Counted from the first letter of the stretch, positions 7,394-15,524 are shown. The stretch is DNA of 23,840 nt from JAIVGV01 sp035295985 (GCA_035295985.1 DATHBT010000315.1:1-23840), one strand, 5' to 3'. The notes: generated from the letters alone by a model not told the origin. A program made the numbers and translations.

Positions 7394-8452
7394 TCACTTG
7401 TGGGAGATGATGATTTGCTGGACGGGGCCTTGGTGCAACTCGCTCTGCGAGAAGCCTGCGCTCTCAAACATCTGTTGGTACTCGGAGAAGGTATAGGCGT
7501 CGCCCGCTTGCGTCGAGCCGAGCATGACGAGCGGGAACGTGGCCGCCTGCGGCGGCGAGACGCGCGACTCGTCGGGGACGAACTCCGGGGTGACGCAGCG
7601 CCCGCCCGGCTTGAGCGCCGCGTGGATTTTGCGCATCAGCCGCTCGTTGGTCGGGCGGTCGAAGTGGTGGAAGAAGTTGGGGACGAGGACGACGTCGTAG
7701 TCCGCGCCGAAGTCAACGTCGAAGGCGCTGCCCGGAATCTCGTGGAAGCGGTCGGCGACGCCCTCACGCTCGGCGCGCTCGCGGGCGAAGGGCAGGACGT
7801 TCTTCCAGTCGGAGGCATAAACTTCTGCGCGCGGGTTCGCCTTCGCGAAACTGATGCCGTAAACGCCGTGGCTCGCCGCGATGTCGAGGACTTTGCACGA
7901 CTCCATCGACGCCGCGCCCGTGAGCTGCACGATCATTTCGGCCGCGGGCGCGGCCATCGCGGCCATGCTGCGCGCGAAGTCCTCCCACATCGGGTGCTCG
8001 GTCGTCATCGAGCCTTCGTCGGGCATCGTCGTGGTGCCGCGGCGGACGCTCTCCGTGAAAGTCCCGACGAACGCGCCGACGAGGTGCTCCCCGGCCAGGA
8101 AGGCGGCCATGCCGCCCACGTAAGCGGGGGAAGCGCGGACGAGGAAGATTTGCGACTCCGGCGCGAGGCCGTAGCGCGCGCCCTGTTTGGTAAGAAACTG
8201 GTGGACGGTCAGGTAGTCGCAGAGGATGCGGACGCCGCGCTCGGAGGCGCCCGTGCGCTCGGCGATCTCGGCGGCGGTGGCCGCGCCTTCACTGACGGCC
8301 GTGAAGATGTCTAATTCGATGGCGGCCTTCAGCGCGGCCGTCGCCTGATAGGCGGTCAGCGTCTGGAAGATGCGCTCGGGCGTCGGCTGCTGGGGGTGCG
8401 CTCCGTCGCCGTGTTGTCGTGTCGTCGCGTCGGGCTGTGCTGTCTGTGTCAT
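7394..8452 (-). CDS. Class I SAM-dependent methyltransferase, O-methyltransferase type with dimerisation domain
   Basis: 352 aa with the two-part layout of plant/actinobacterial-type O-methyltransferases. A winged-helix dimerisation domain covers about residues 25-105 ('FQTLTAYQATAALKAAIELD', 'AAEIAERTGASERGVRILCD'). A Rossmann domain follows, with SAM motif I 'KVLDIAASHGVYGI' (187-200), 'AEVYASDWKNVLPFA', 'YDVVLVPNFFHHFD' and 'ALKPGGRCVTPEF'. Motif I carries Ala-Ala-Ser-His-Gly rather than the usual Gly-x-Gly; that variant is known in this subgroup. It would methylate a hydroxyl (or other) group on a small molecule in the cytoplasm; the substrate is unknown. The start lies 13 bases after the stop of the 739-aa propeller gene, and its stop abuts the next propeller gene, so the three are very likely co-transcribed. 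I saw no other biosynthetic gene to define a pathway. Confidence 0.88.
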   Translation of the reverse strand: MTQTAQPDATTRQHGDGAHPQQPTPERIFQTLTAYQATAALKAAIELDIFTAVSEGAATAAEIAERTGASERGVRILCDYLTVHQFLTKQGARYGLAPESQIFLVRASPAYVGGMAAFLAGEHLVGAFVGTFTESVRRGTTTMPDEGSMTTEHPMWEDFARSMAAMAAPAAEMIVQLTGAASMESCKVLDIAASHGVYGISFAKANPRAEVYASDWKNVLPFARERAEREGVADRFHEIPGSAFDVDFGADYDVVLVPNFFHHFDRPTNERLMRKIHAALKPGGRCVTPEFVPDESRVSPPQAATFPLVMLGSTQAGDAYTFSEYQQMFESAGFSQSELHQGPVQQIIISHK

Positions 8453-8465
8453 CGGTCTAGGGTCT

Positions 8466-10685
8466 TCACCTGTTCGGGGTTACTTTGATGTTGTCGAAGA
8501 AGACGGCGGCCTGCGATTCGGCGAGCGCGTTGCCGTAGATGCCGGGCGCGCCCTGCCGGTGCGGGAGCACGTCTGTGTGATCGATTATCCAAGCGGCCGG
8601 CTCCGGCTGGCCCACCGGCCAGACCTTGCCCCGCGCGCGCGTCTTGCCGCCCGGCAGGTTCTCGACCGTCAGCTTCATCCGATACCACACGTCCGGCTTC
8701 CACTCGAAGGGAACCTTCACGGTGCGCTCGGTTTCGGGCTGCCACGGCTCAAGACTCAGTTCCTGCTTGTTGCCGTAGAGCACGAGCACATGGCGCTGCG
8801 CGATGACGCCCGCGTCGCCCTGCTGGCGGCGGCGCATCGTCCCTTTGATGTCGGCCTCGACGGTGTAGTCGCGCAGATCGGACGGCCCCATGTAGGCGCG
8901 CGCGCGCGTCACGAGCGACGATCCCGTAGTCGTCTTGACCAGAACTTTATTGCCCTCCTGATCCTGCACGACGAACTTCGGGGTCGCGTTGACCCACGTG
9001 ACGGGCGGCGCGTTCAAGGGCCACGAGTCGAACGTCTCGTTCCAAGGGAGCGGTGGGACTATGCGCACAGCGGCCGACCCCGTCACGCCGCCGACCGTCG
9101 CTTTGACCAGACCGCCCTGCCACCCGCCGTCCGCGGCGGAGGCGAACTGCCCCGCGGCGACCGTGCCCTTCAGCTTGTCGAGCGACCACTCGGCCTGCTT
9201 CTCCTCGCGGATCATGCGCCCTTGCGCGTCGAACGAGCGGACGCGGAAGGAGACCTTGTCGCCCGGCTTGATGATGAGTTCGGTCGGTACCACCTGAACG
9301 TAAGCGACCGCCGCGCCGGTCGGGGCCTGCGATGGGGCCGGGGCGGCATCGCGCGCGTGGGCGCTCGCCGTTGCCGGCAGCTTCCTGCCAATGGCGTAGA
9401 GGTTCGAGTCTGTGACGAGGAAGACGCGGCCGTTCGAGACGGCGACCGAGGCGATGATCGCTTCGGGTTGCTGCTCCGTGCCGAGCTGATCCTCGTCCAG
9501 AACCTTCGCGCCCGTGGGGCCGGGTTCGAGGATGAAGAATTTTCCGTTTTCCGTGCCGACGTAGAGCTTGCCGTCGGCCAAGACGGGCGAGGCCTTCTGG
9601 ATCGTGCCGAGGTTCTGAATCCAGAGCTGCCGGCCGGTCTTCACGTCGAAGGCCGCGACGTTCGCGCCGTTGTCCAACTGATAGAGGCGTTCGCCGTCGA
9701 GCACGGGAGACGAGAAGCCGCCCTGCCAGCCGATCTTCGTCCAGAGCACATCCTCCTTCTTCAACTCTCCCCTGGCCGCGGCGTTGACGGCGAGCATCAT
9801 GCCCATTTCGTTCGATTCGAGGTTCTCTTCCGAGTGGGTGAGGATGGCCGTGCCGTTGAAGACGACCGCGCCGGTGTTGATGCCGCGCTTCGAGATTTCG
9901 TACTTCCAGACCATCTCGCCCGTCTGCGGCTTGATGGCGTAGGTCACGCCGTCCGACCCGCCCTGGATGAGCAGGCGCGTGCCGGCCACCTCGGCGATGA
10001 TCGGCGCGGCGTAGGTCGTGTCGTAGGGGCGTCCGCCGGGGCCGCTCACGTAGATGGTCTCGCCCGTCCGCTTGTCGAAGGCGAGCCAGCGGTGCGCGCC
10101 GCCCGCGTGCTGGCCCCACTGGAATGTGACGCCGCTGACGATGACCAGATCGCCGTCGATGAGCGGCGAGACCGTGCGACCGCCGTGCGTGGTGAGCAGC
10201 CCGAAGTCCTCGCCGAGCGAACGCTCCCACAGGACTTTGCCCGCGGGCGACAGACCCAGCAGCACGCCCGCGCCGCCGAGGGCATAGACGTTGCCCGTCA
10301 CCGTGTCAACGGCGGGCGAGGCCCACGCGATGCGGTGCGGCGGCACGTCCGACAGGTACAGGTCGAAGCGGTGCTCCCACAGTACCTTCCCAGTGTCGGC
10401 GTTGAAGGCGACGAGACGCTCCTGAAGCGTCGGCCCCTTGCCCGCGGCGTTCAGCAGGTAGAGCCGGTCGCCGAAGACGACGGGCGTGGAGCGCCCGCCG
10501 TAGGGCGCTTTCCACGAAAGATTCTCGCCCGCGGGCGACCACTTCGTCGGCAGGTTCTTCTCCGGCGAGATGCCGTCGCGACGCGGCCCGCGCCACTCGG
10601 CCCAGTCGCCGGCGCGCGCGGCAGTCGAAGCGTTGAAGAGGAGGAATGCGGAGGCTGACAGGAGCAGGGCGCGCTTCAGTAGCAT
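8466..10685 (-). CDS. Secreted PQQ-like beta-propeller fused to a C-terminal jelly-roll-like domain (739 aa)
   Basis: Signal peptide MLLKRALLLSASAFLLFNAS ending TAARA, then 'GDWAEWRGPRRDGISPEKNL'. The propeller spans about residues 26-432, with blades such as 'LVAFNADTGKVLWEHRFD', 'LLGLSPAGKVLWERSLG', 'TYAIKPQTGEMVWKYEIS', the fifth-blade variant 'AAARGELKKEDVLWTKIG', 'VAAFDVKTGRQLWIQNLG', 'FFILEPGPTGAKVL' and closing 'LYAIG'. After an Ala/Pro linker comes an Ig-like stretch (about 460-545, 'PTELIIKPGDKVSFRVRSFD'), then a region (about 546-739: 'WNETFDSWPLN', 'DYTVEADIKGTMR', 'WYRMKLTVENLPGGKTRARG', 'AAVFFDNIKV') that resembles the concanavalin-like/LamG folds of secreted carbohydrate-binding and 3-keto-disaccharide hydrolase proteins. 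The extra domain suggests glycan or surface binding. First gene of the minus-strand run; ATG 10685 starts the signal peptide, although the frame extends far upstream. Confidence 0.86.
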   Translation of the reverse strand: MLLKRALLLSASAFLLFNASTAARAGDWAEWRGPRRDGISPEKNLPTKWSPAGENLSWKAPYGGRSTPVVFGDRLYLLNAAGKGPTLQERLVAFNADTGKVLWEHRFDLYLSDVPPHRIAWASPAVDTVTGNVYALGGAGVLLGLSPAGKVLWERSLGEDFGLLTTHGGRTVSPLIDGDLVIVSGVTFQWGQHAGGAHRWLAFDKRTGETIYVSGPGGRPYDTTYAAPIIAEVAGTRLLIQGGSDGVTYAIKPQTGEMVWKYEISKRGINTGAVVFNGTAILTHSEENLESNEMGMMLAVNAAARGELKKEDVLWTKIGWQGGFSSPVLDGERLYQLDNGANVAAFDVKTGRQLWIQNLGTIQKASPVLADGKLYVGTENGKFFILEPGPTGAKVLDEDQLGTEQQPEAIIASVAVSNGRVFLVTDSNLYAIGRKLPATASAHARDAAPAPSQAPTGAAVAYVQVVPTELIIKPGDKVSFRVRSFDAQGRMIREEKQAEWSLDKLKGTVAAGQFASAADGGWQGGLVKATVGGVTGSAAVRIVPPLPWNETFDSWPLNAPPVTWVNATPKFVVQDQEGNKVLVKTTTGSSLVTRARAYMGPSDLRDYTVEADIKGTMRRRQQGDAGVIAQRHVLVLYGNKQELSLEPWQPETERTVKVPFEWKPDVWYRMKLTVENLPGGKTRARGKVWPVGQPEPAAWIIDHTDVLPHRQGAPGIYGNALAESQAAVFFDNIKVTPNR

Positions 10686-11006
10686 GTAAGTCGATCTCGT
10701 TTCCTGTTTGTGGAGTCCGAACCCGTTTGCCGGTCTGCTGTTGGAATACGAACGGGGCGGAACGAGGGTTGCGGAAGTCTCGGCATTTTGCGCCGCGGAA
10801 TTCTTGACTGTTTGGGGTCGCGCAGGGGATATTCTTCCGCCCGCCGCCGGGAGAGTCAAGTTGAAACCTTTCGGCCGCGGCCGGCGTAAAATCTGTCGCC
10901 AACAGCGCGGATTTTCGTTTACCTCGGTATCACACCCGCAGTAGTTCAACAGGCCAAATTGGGCCGGGCCGCCCGCCCCCCCGACGAACGAGGAGTGGAA
11001 ACTCGT
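10686..11006. other. Divergent intergenic region between the two arms of the cluster
   Basis: 321 bases separate the 739-aa propeller gene (-) from the ankyrin gene (+). It is richer in A+T than its surroundings, especially 10790-10935. It holds a candidate plus-strand promoter at 10804, a short palindrome GGCCAAATTGGGCC (10951-10964) and a run of seven Cs (10976-10982) just before the AGGAG of the ankyrin gene. I could not pick a minus-strand promoter with confidence. No small gene was seen in it. Confidence 0.6.
10804..10833 (+). promoter_or_regulatory. Candidate sigma70-type promoter for the ankyrin/peptidase arm
   Basis: TTGACT (10804-10809), an 18-base spacer, then GATATT (10828-10833). 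The -35 matches 5 of 6 and the -10 matches 4 of 6 consensus bases. It would leave a leader of about 165 bases before ATG 11007. Confidence 0.35.
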
Positions 11007-11864
11007 ATGACGCGAAGACTCGCCGCACTGTTGTCCCTCGCCCTCCTGCTCTCGACCGCCGCCCTCGCGCAGACGCCCGCCCCGACGAACAGCGGCGGCG
11101 CGCCCGACCAGCAGCTCTGGGACGCCACGCGCCGGGGCGACGCGGCCGGCGTGCGCGCCGCCATCGCCAAAGGCGCGAACGTCAACGCCAAGTGGCGCTA
11201 CGACCAGACGCCCCTGTTCAAGGCCGCCGAGCGCGGCGACGCGGAGATCGTCAAAATCCTGCTCGACAACAAGGCCGACCCGAACATCCGCGACACCTTC
11301 TACGGCGCGACGCCGCTCTACTGGGCGACCGACAAAGGCCACACGGAGGTCGTGCGCGCGCTCGTCGCGAAGGGCGCGACCGGCAGCGAGGACGTGCTGC
11401 TGACGGGCGTGCGCACGGGCAACGTCGAGTACGTCAAGATCGCGCTCGGCCAGGGCGAGACGCCCCCCGCGACGCTGACGCGCGCCCTCACCCTGTCGGG
11501 CGTCCGCCACGGCGCGGAGAAGGATGAGGCGGTCAGGACGAAGCACGCCGAGATCGCCGCCTTGCTCAAGGCGGCGGGCGCGCAGCCGGGCTTCCAGGTC
11601 GAGCCGGCCGTGCTCAAATCTTACGAGGGCGCGTACAAGAACGAGCAGGGTCAGGAGTGGAAGGTGGCCGTCAACGAGCAAGGCTACCTGACCGTGGCCC
11701 CCGCCCCGACCAACGTCTTCATCGTCGTCCCGTCGGACAAGGTCACGTTCCAGCCCATCGAGTTCGGCGGCATCCAGATCACCTTCAACGTCGAGGGCGA
11801 GAGCGTCACGGGCCTCACCTTCAAGCAGGGCCAGGCCGCGCCGGTCGTTTACAGGCGACAGTGA
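11007..11864 (+). CDS. Secreted ankyrin-repeat protein with C-terminal beta domain (DUF3471-like)
   Basis: 285 aa. Signal peptide MTRRLAALLSLALLLSTAAL plus AQ (1-22). Ankyrin repeats run from about 33 to 130: 'LWDATRRGDAAGVRAAIAKG' 'ANVNA'; 'TPLFKAAERGDAEIVKILLD' 'NKADPNIRD'; 'ATPLYWATDKGHTEVVRALV' 'AKGA'. A weaker one follows ('VRTGNVEYVKIALGQG'). The last 80 or so residues ('LKSYEGAYKNEQGQEWKVAV', 'KVTFQPIEFGGIQITFNVEG', 'SVTGLTFKQGQAAPVVYRRQ') resemble the small beta domain that follows many serine beta-lactamase-like proteins. Ankyrin repeats mediate protein-protein contacts, so this is probably a periplasmic or surface adaptor; the partner is unknown. ATG 11007 has AGGAG at 10991-10995. 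First gene of the plus-strand arm, separated from the peptidase by a nested palindrome. Confidence 0.87.
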   Translation: MTRRLAALLSLALLLSTAALAQTPAPTNSGGAPDQQLWDATRRGDAAGVRAAIAKGANVNAKWRYDQTPLFKAAERGDAEIVKILLDNKADPNIRDTFYGATPLYWATDKGHTEVVRALVAKGATGSEDVLLTGVRTGNVEYVKIALGQGETPPATLTRALTLSGVRHGAEKDEAVRTKHAEIAALLKAAGAQPGFQVEPAVLKSYEGAYKNEQGQEWKVAVNEQGYLTVAPAPTNVFIVVPSDKVTFQPIEFGGIQITFNVEGESVTGLTFKQGQAAPVVYRRQ

Positions 11865-12005
11865 GATTGCGGATTGCGGAATGCGGATTGCGGATTTAAG
11901 AATTCGGCATCTCGAATCTCAAATCTGAGATTTGAAATCTCGAACTCAAATTTGAAATCTTCAACCCTCTTCCAATCCGCAATCCGAAATCCACAATCCG
12001 CAATC
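11865..12005. repeat. Nested inverted repeat built of a 7-base word
   Basis: Immediately after the ankyrin stop, arm 11865-11897 is a tandem of GGATTGC-like heptamers. Its complement lies at 11974-12005, pairing 29 of 32 positions. Inside are a second, approximate hairpin (about 11911-11943, 'CAAATCTGAGATTTG' core) and a repeat of its half ('CTCAAATTTGAAATCT') to 11960. The whole gap is AT-rich against a GC-rich background. It could fold into one long stem or several shorter ones between two co-directional genes, and may act in mRNA processing or partial termination. No terminal duplication or transposase suggests an IS or MITE. Confidence 0.85.
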
Positions 12006-12028
12006 GTTAATTGAGGAGCCCCCCGAAG

Positions 12029-14116
12029 ATGTTCAGAAGTTTCGCCGGTAGAGCTTTCGCCTCCGCCCTCGTCTGCCTCGCCCTCTGCGCGCCGTCATTC
12101 GCACAGACGGCGAAGCGCGTGCCGACCGTGGATGACCTGCTGATGCTCAAATCGGTCGGCGGCGCGCGTATCTCGCCCGACGGCCGCTGGGTCGCCTACA
12201 CCGTCACCGAGACCAACTTCAAGACGGACGCCTACGTCACGCAAATCTGGCTGGCCGACGCGGCGTCGGGCCGCACGCTGCAACTGACGCGGGGCGAAAA
12301 ATCTTCCGGCAACCCGCGCTGGTCGCCCGACGGCCAGTGGCTCGCGTTCGTCTCTGATCGCGCCGGCGACAAGAACCAGATTTACGCCATCCGACCCGAC
12401 GGCGGCGAGGCCGTGCAACTGACGAAGCACGAGACGCCGGTCGGCGGCTTCTCCTGGTCTGAGGACGGCAAGTGGATCGGCTACACGGCGACCGAGCCGC
12501 CGCCCCCTTCGGCGAAGGAGCGCAAGGAGAACCTCGGCGACTTCGAGGTGGTGCGCCGCGAGTACAACCACCTGCACCTGTGGACGTTCGCGGTCGCCGA
12601 CGCGCTGAAAGAGCCGCTGGTCGGCAAGCAGCGGACGAAGGGCAGGGACTTCAGCATCACCTCGGCCGCGTGGTCGCCCGACTCGACGCGCGTCGCATTC
12701 AGCGCCACCGTCAACCCCGATCTCATCCAGGGCGTCACGGCCGACATCTACGTCCTGAACCTCGCGGACGACTCCGTCAAGAAGATCGTCTCGCAGCCCG
12801 GCCCCGACAACGGCCCGGCGTGGTCGCCCGACGGCAAGTGGATCGTCTTCTCCTCCGCGATGGGCAAGACCCTCTTCTTCCACTCGAACAACCGGCTGGC
12901 CGTCGTCCCGGCCGAGGGCGGCGCGGTGCGCTCGATCACGGACGATTTCGACGAGCAGCCCGGCTTCGTCGAGTGGAACAAGGACGGCATCTACTTCACG
13001 GGGCTGCAAAAGACTTCCTCGCACCTCTTCCGCCTCGACCCGCAGACCGCGAAGTTCGTGCGCGTGACCGCGCCCGCAGACCTGATGGCCGGCGGCTTCA
13101 CCTTAACGCGCGACGGCCGCCGCATGGCCTTCGTCAACAGTTCGTCCACGTCGCTCCCCGAAGTCGTCGTCTCGGACGTGCAGAAGTTCGCCCCGCGCGT
13201 GCTCACGAACATGAGCGAGCAGGCCAGGCAGTTCGTGCTCGGCACGCGCGAAGTCATCTCGTGGAAGAGCCAGGACGGCGCGGAGATCGAGGGCGTGCTG
13301 ATCAAGCCTGCCGACTTCGACCCGACGAAGAAGTACCCGCTGCTCTGCATTATCCACGGCGGCCCGACCGGCATCGACCGGCCCGCGCTGCTGACGCCCG
13401 ACGCGCGCTACTACCCCTCGGACATCTGGGCGGCGCGCGGCGCGCTCATCCTGAAAGTCAACTACCGCGGCTCGGCCGGCTACGGCGAGCGGTTCCGGCA
13501 GCTGAACGTCGGCAACCTCGGCGTCGGCGACGCGTGGGACGTTCTGAGCGGCGTCGATCACTTAATCAAGAAGGGTTGGGTTGACCCCGACCGCGTCGGC
13601 AGCATGGGCTGGAGTCAGGGCGGCTACATCTCGGCCTTCCTGACCACCTCGACCGACCGCTTCAAGGCGATCTCCGTCGGCGCTGGCATCTCCAACTGGG
13701 CGACCTACTACTACAACACGGACATCACGCCGTTCACCATCCAGTACCTCGGCAAAGACCCGGCCGACGATCCGGCCATCTACGCCAAGACCTCGCCGAT
13801 GTCCTACATCAAACAGGCCAAGACGCCCACGCTCATCCAGCACGGCGAGAACGACCGCCGCGTCCCCATCGCCAACGCCTACGAGCTGAGGCAGGGCCTC
13901 GAAGACCGCGGCGTCAAGACCGAGATGATCGTCTATAAGGGCTTCGGCCACGGCATCACGAAGCCGCGCGCGATGCGCGCCGTGATGCACCACAATCTCG
14001 CCTGGTTCAACCACTACATCTGGGGCGACACGCTGCCCGACCTCGCCAACATGCCGATCCCGAAGAAGGAAGACGAGAAGAAGGCGGACGAGAAGGCGAA
14101 GGCCGGGGGCAACTGA
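12029..14116 (+). CDS. Secreted S9-family serine peptidase (dipeptidyl aminopeptidase/acylaminoacyl-peptidase type)
   Basis: 695 aa. Signal peptide MFRSFAGRAFASALVCLALC ending APSFAQ. An N-terminal TolB-like/WD40-like propeller follows (about 30-410), with repeated 'ARISPDGRWVAYTV', 'PRWSPDGQWLAFVSDRAG', 'PAWSPDGKWIVFSS'. The C-terminal alpha/beta-hydrolase domain (about 430-680) carries 'IIHGGPTG', the nucleophile Ser529 in 'GSMGWSQGGYISAF', Asp609 in 'LIQHGENDRRVP' and His641 in 'YKGFGHGITKP', so the catalytic triad is complete. The propeller gates access of short peptides to the active site in this family. The Lys/Glu-rich tail ('KKEDEKKADEKAKAGGN') is charged and probably disordered. ATG 12029 has GAGGAG at 12013-12018. 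The gene is followed after 34 bases by a propeller gene and likely shares its transcript. It probably degrades peptides in the periplasm. Confidence 0.95.
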   Translation: MFRSFAGRAFASALVCLALCAPSFAQTAKRVPTVDDLLMLKSVGGARISPDGRWVAYTVTETNFKTDAYVTQIWLADAASGRTLQLTRGEKSSGNPRWSPDGQWLAFVSDRAGDKNQIYAIRPDGGEAVQLTKHETPVGGFSWSEDGKWIGYTATEPPPPSAKERKENLGDFEVVRREYNHLHLWTFAVADALKEPLVGKQRTKGRDFSITSAAWSPDSTRVAFSATVNPDLIQGVTADIYVLNLADDSVKKIVSQPGPDNGPAWSPDGKWIVFSSAMGKTLFFHSNNRLAVVPAEGGAVRSITDDFDEQPGFVEWNKDGIYFTGLQKTSSHLFRLDPQTAKFVRVTAPADLMAGGFTLTRDGRRMAFVNSSSTSLPEVVVSDVQKFAPRVLTNMSEQARQFVLGTREVISWKSQDGAEIEGVLIKPADFDPTKKYPLLCIIHGGPTGIDRPALLTPDARYYPSDIWAARGALILKVNYRGSAGYGERFRQLNVGNLGVGDAWDVLSGVDHLIKKGWVDPDRVGSMGWSQGGYISAFLTTSTDRFKAISVGAGISNWATYYYNTDITPFTIQYLGKDPADDPAIYAKTSPMSYIKQAKTPTLIQHGENDRRVPIANAYELRQGLEDRGVKTEMIVYKGFGHGITKPRAMRAVMHHNLAWFNHYIWGDTLPDLANMPIPKKEDEKKADEKAKAGGN

Positions 14117-14150
14117 CTTCTTCAACACGAATAACTGCCGGGAGAAAAGA

Positions 14151-15524
14151 ATGAGCCGCAAGTTAACCTTCGCACTGTGCCTCTGCCTTACCGTCGTCGC
14201 GCCGGCCGGCGCGCAGAACTGGCCGCAGTTCCGCGGCGCGGGCGCGCTCGGCGTGGCGGAAGGACGGCCGACCCTGGCCGCGTGGGACGCGACGAAGATG
14301 CAGGGCGTCCGCTGGAAGACGAGGATTCCGGGCCTCGCGCACTCAAGCCCCGTCGTGTGGGGCGACCGCGTTTACGTGACGACCGCCGTGAGCAGCGCCG
14401 GCAAGTCCGAGGAGCGCTACGGCCTCTACGGCGACGTTGACCCGGTCAAGGACGAGCCGAAGCACACCTGGCACGTCATCGCGATTGATAAGGCGACGGG
14501 CAAAATCCTCTGGGATCGCGTGGCCCACGAGGGCGCGCCCGGCACGAAGCGCCACCCGAAGGCGACGCACGCCTCCTCGACCCCGGCGACCGACGGCAAG
14601 CACGTCGTCTCACTCTTCGGCTCGCAGGGGCTGCTCGTCGCGCACGACGCCGGCGGAAAACTGCTCTGGAAGCAGAACATCGGCGTGCTGGATTCCGGCT
14701 GGTTCTACGATCCCGATTACCAGTGGGGCCACGCCTCTTCGCCGATTATCTACAAGAACCTCGTCATCGTGCAGGCCGACATCCAGAAGGACTCCTTCAT
14801 CGCGGCCTACGATCTCAAGACCGGCAAGCAGGTCTGGAAGACGCCGCGCCCCGAGGAGATTCCGTCGTGGGGCACGCCAACCGTGTACGAGGGCAAAGGC
14901 CGAGCGGAGCTTATCGCCAACGGGACGAAGTTCGTCCGCGGCTACGATCCCGCGACGGGCAAGGAGCTGTGGCGCATCGGGCCGAACTCCGAGATCACGA
15001 CGCCGACGCCGTTCGTCGCGCACGATCTGATCTTCGTCACCTCCGGCTACCGTCCCATCCAGCCGATCTACGCCATCCGCCCCGGCGCTTCGGGCGACAT
15101 CTCGCTCAAGGACGGCAAGGAGTCGAACGAGTTCGTCGCGTGGAGCAAGCAGCGCGGCGGCCCCTACATGCCGACGCCCATCGTGTACGGCGATCACTTC
15201 TACACGCTCTCGAACCAGGGCGTCGTCGCCGCCTACGACGTGAAGACCGGCGAGCGGCTCTACCAGGAGCGGCTCGGCGGAAAGGGCGGCGCGTTCACGG
15301 CCTCGCCCGTGGCGGCCGACGGCAAGATTTACTTCCCGAGCGAGGACGGTGACATGTTCGTCATCAAGGCCGGGCCGAAGTACGAATACCTCGGCTCGAA
15401 CCCGATGGGCGAGGTCATCATGGCGACGCCGGCCGTCTCCGACGGCACGATCTTCGTCCGCACGACCGGCCACCTCTTCGCCGTCGGCGACGCAGCGCCC
15501 GCGAAGGCGAAGGCCGGCAAGTGA
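14151..15524 (+). CDS. Secreted PQQ-like eight-bladed beta-propeller protein (457 aa)
   Basis: Signal peptide MSRKLTFALCLCLTVVAPAG ending AQ, then 'NWPQFRGAGALGVAEGRP' and 'WKTRIPGLAHSSPVVWGDRV'. Blades: 'VIAIDKATGKILWDRVAHEG', 'LVAHDAGGKLLWKQNIG', 'IAAYDLKTGKQVWKTPRP', 'VRGYDPATGKELWRIGPN', the fifth-blade variant 'RPGASGDISL...FVAWSKQRGG', 'VAAYDVKTGERLYQERLG', 'EDGDMFVIKAGPKYEYL', closing 'LFAVGD'. It is nearly co-linear with the 458-aa protein at 3683-5059 on the other strand and clearly a paralogue, with Ala/Lys-rich ends in both. ATG 14151 has GGAG 7 bases upstream. It is 34 bases after the S9 peptidase, so likely one operon. No catalytic or heme motif is visible; function unknown. Confidence 0.88.
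   Translation: MSRKLTFALCLCLTVVAPAGAQNWPQFRGAGALGVAEGRPTLAAWDATKMQGVRWKTRIPGLAHSSPVVWGDRVYVTTAVSSAGKSEERYGLYGDVDPVKDEPKHTWHVIAIDKATGKILWDRVAHEGAPGTKRHPKATHASSTPATDGKHVVSLFGSQGLLVAHDAGGKLLWKQNIGVLDSGWFYDPDYQWGHASSPIIYKNLVIVQADIQKDSFIAAYDLKTGKQVWKTPRPEEIPSWGTPTVYEGKGRAELIANGTKFVRGYDPATGKELWRIGPNSEITTPTPFVAHDLIFVTSGYRPIQPIYAIRPGASGDISLKDGKESNEFVAWSKQRGGPYMPTPIVYGDHFYTLSNQGVVAAYDVKTGERLYQERLGGKGGAFTASPVAADGKIYFPSEDGDMFVIKAGPKYEYLGSNPMGEVIMATPAVSDGTIFVRTTGHLFAVGDAAPAKAKAGK

Noticed and set aside
8370..10658. 762-codon open frame on the plus strand opposite the 739-aa propeller
   Set aside because: Its translation is rich in Arg, Val, Asp and Glu with no domain motif. It is the complement of a GC-rich gene whose codons avoid stops on the other strand, while the minus strand has a signal peptide and ordered propeller motifs.
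10861..10892. TTGAAA and TAAAAT as a second plus-strand promoter
   Set aside because: The spacer is 20 bases, longer than is usual; the pair at 10804-10833 is better spaced.
11865..12005. Interpretation of the nested palindrome as a MITE or IS remnant
   Set aside because: No direct target duplication at the ends, arms made of tandem heptamers rather than a transposon terminus, and similar layouts nearby use unrelated words.
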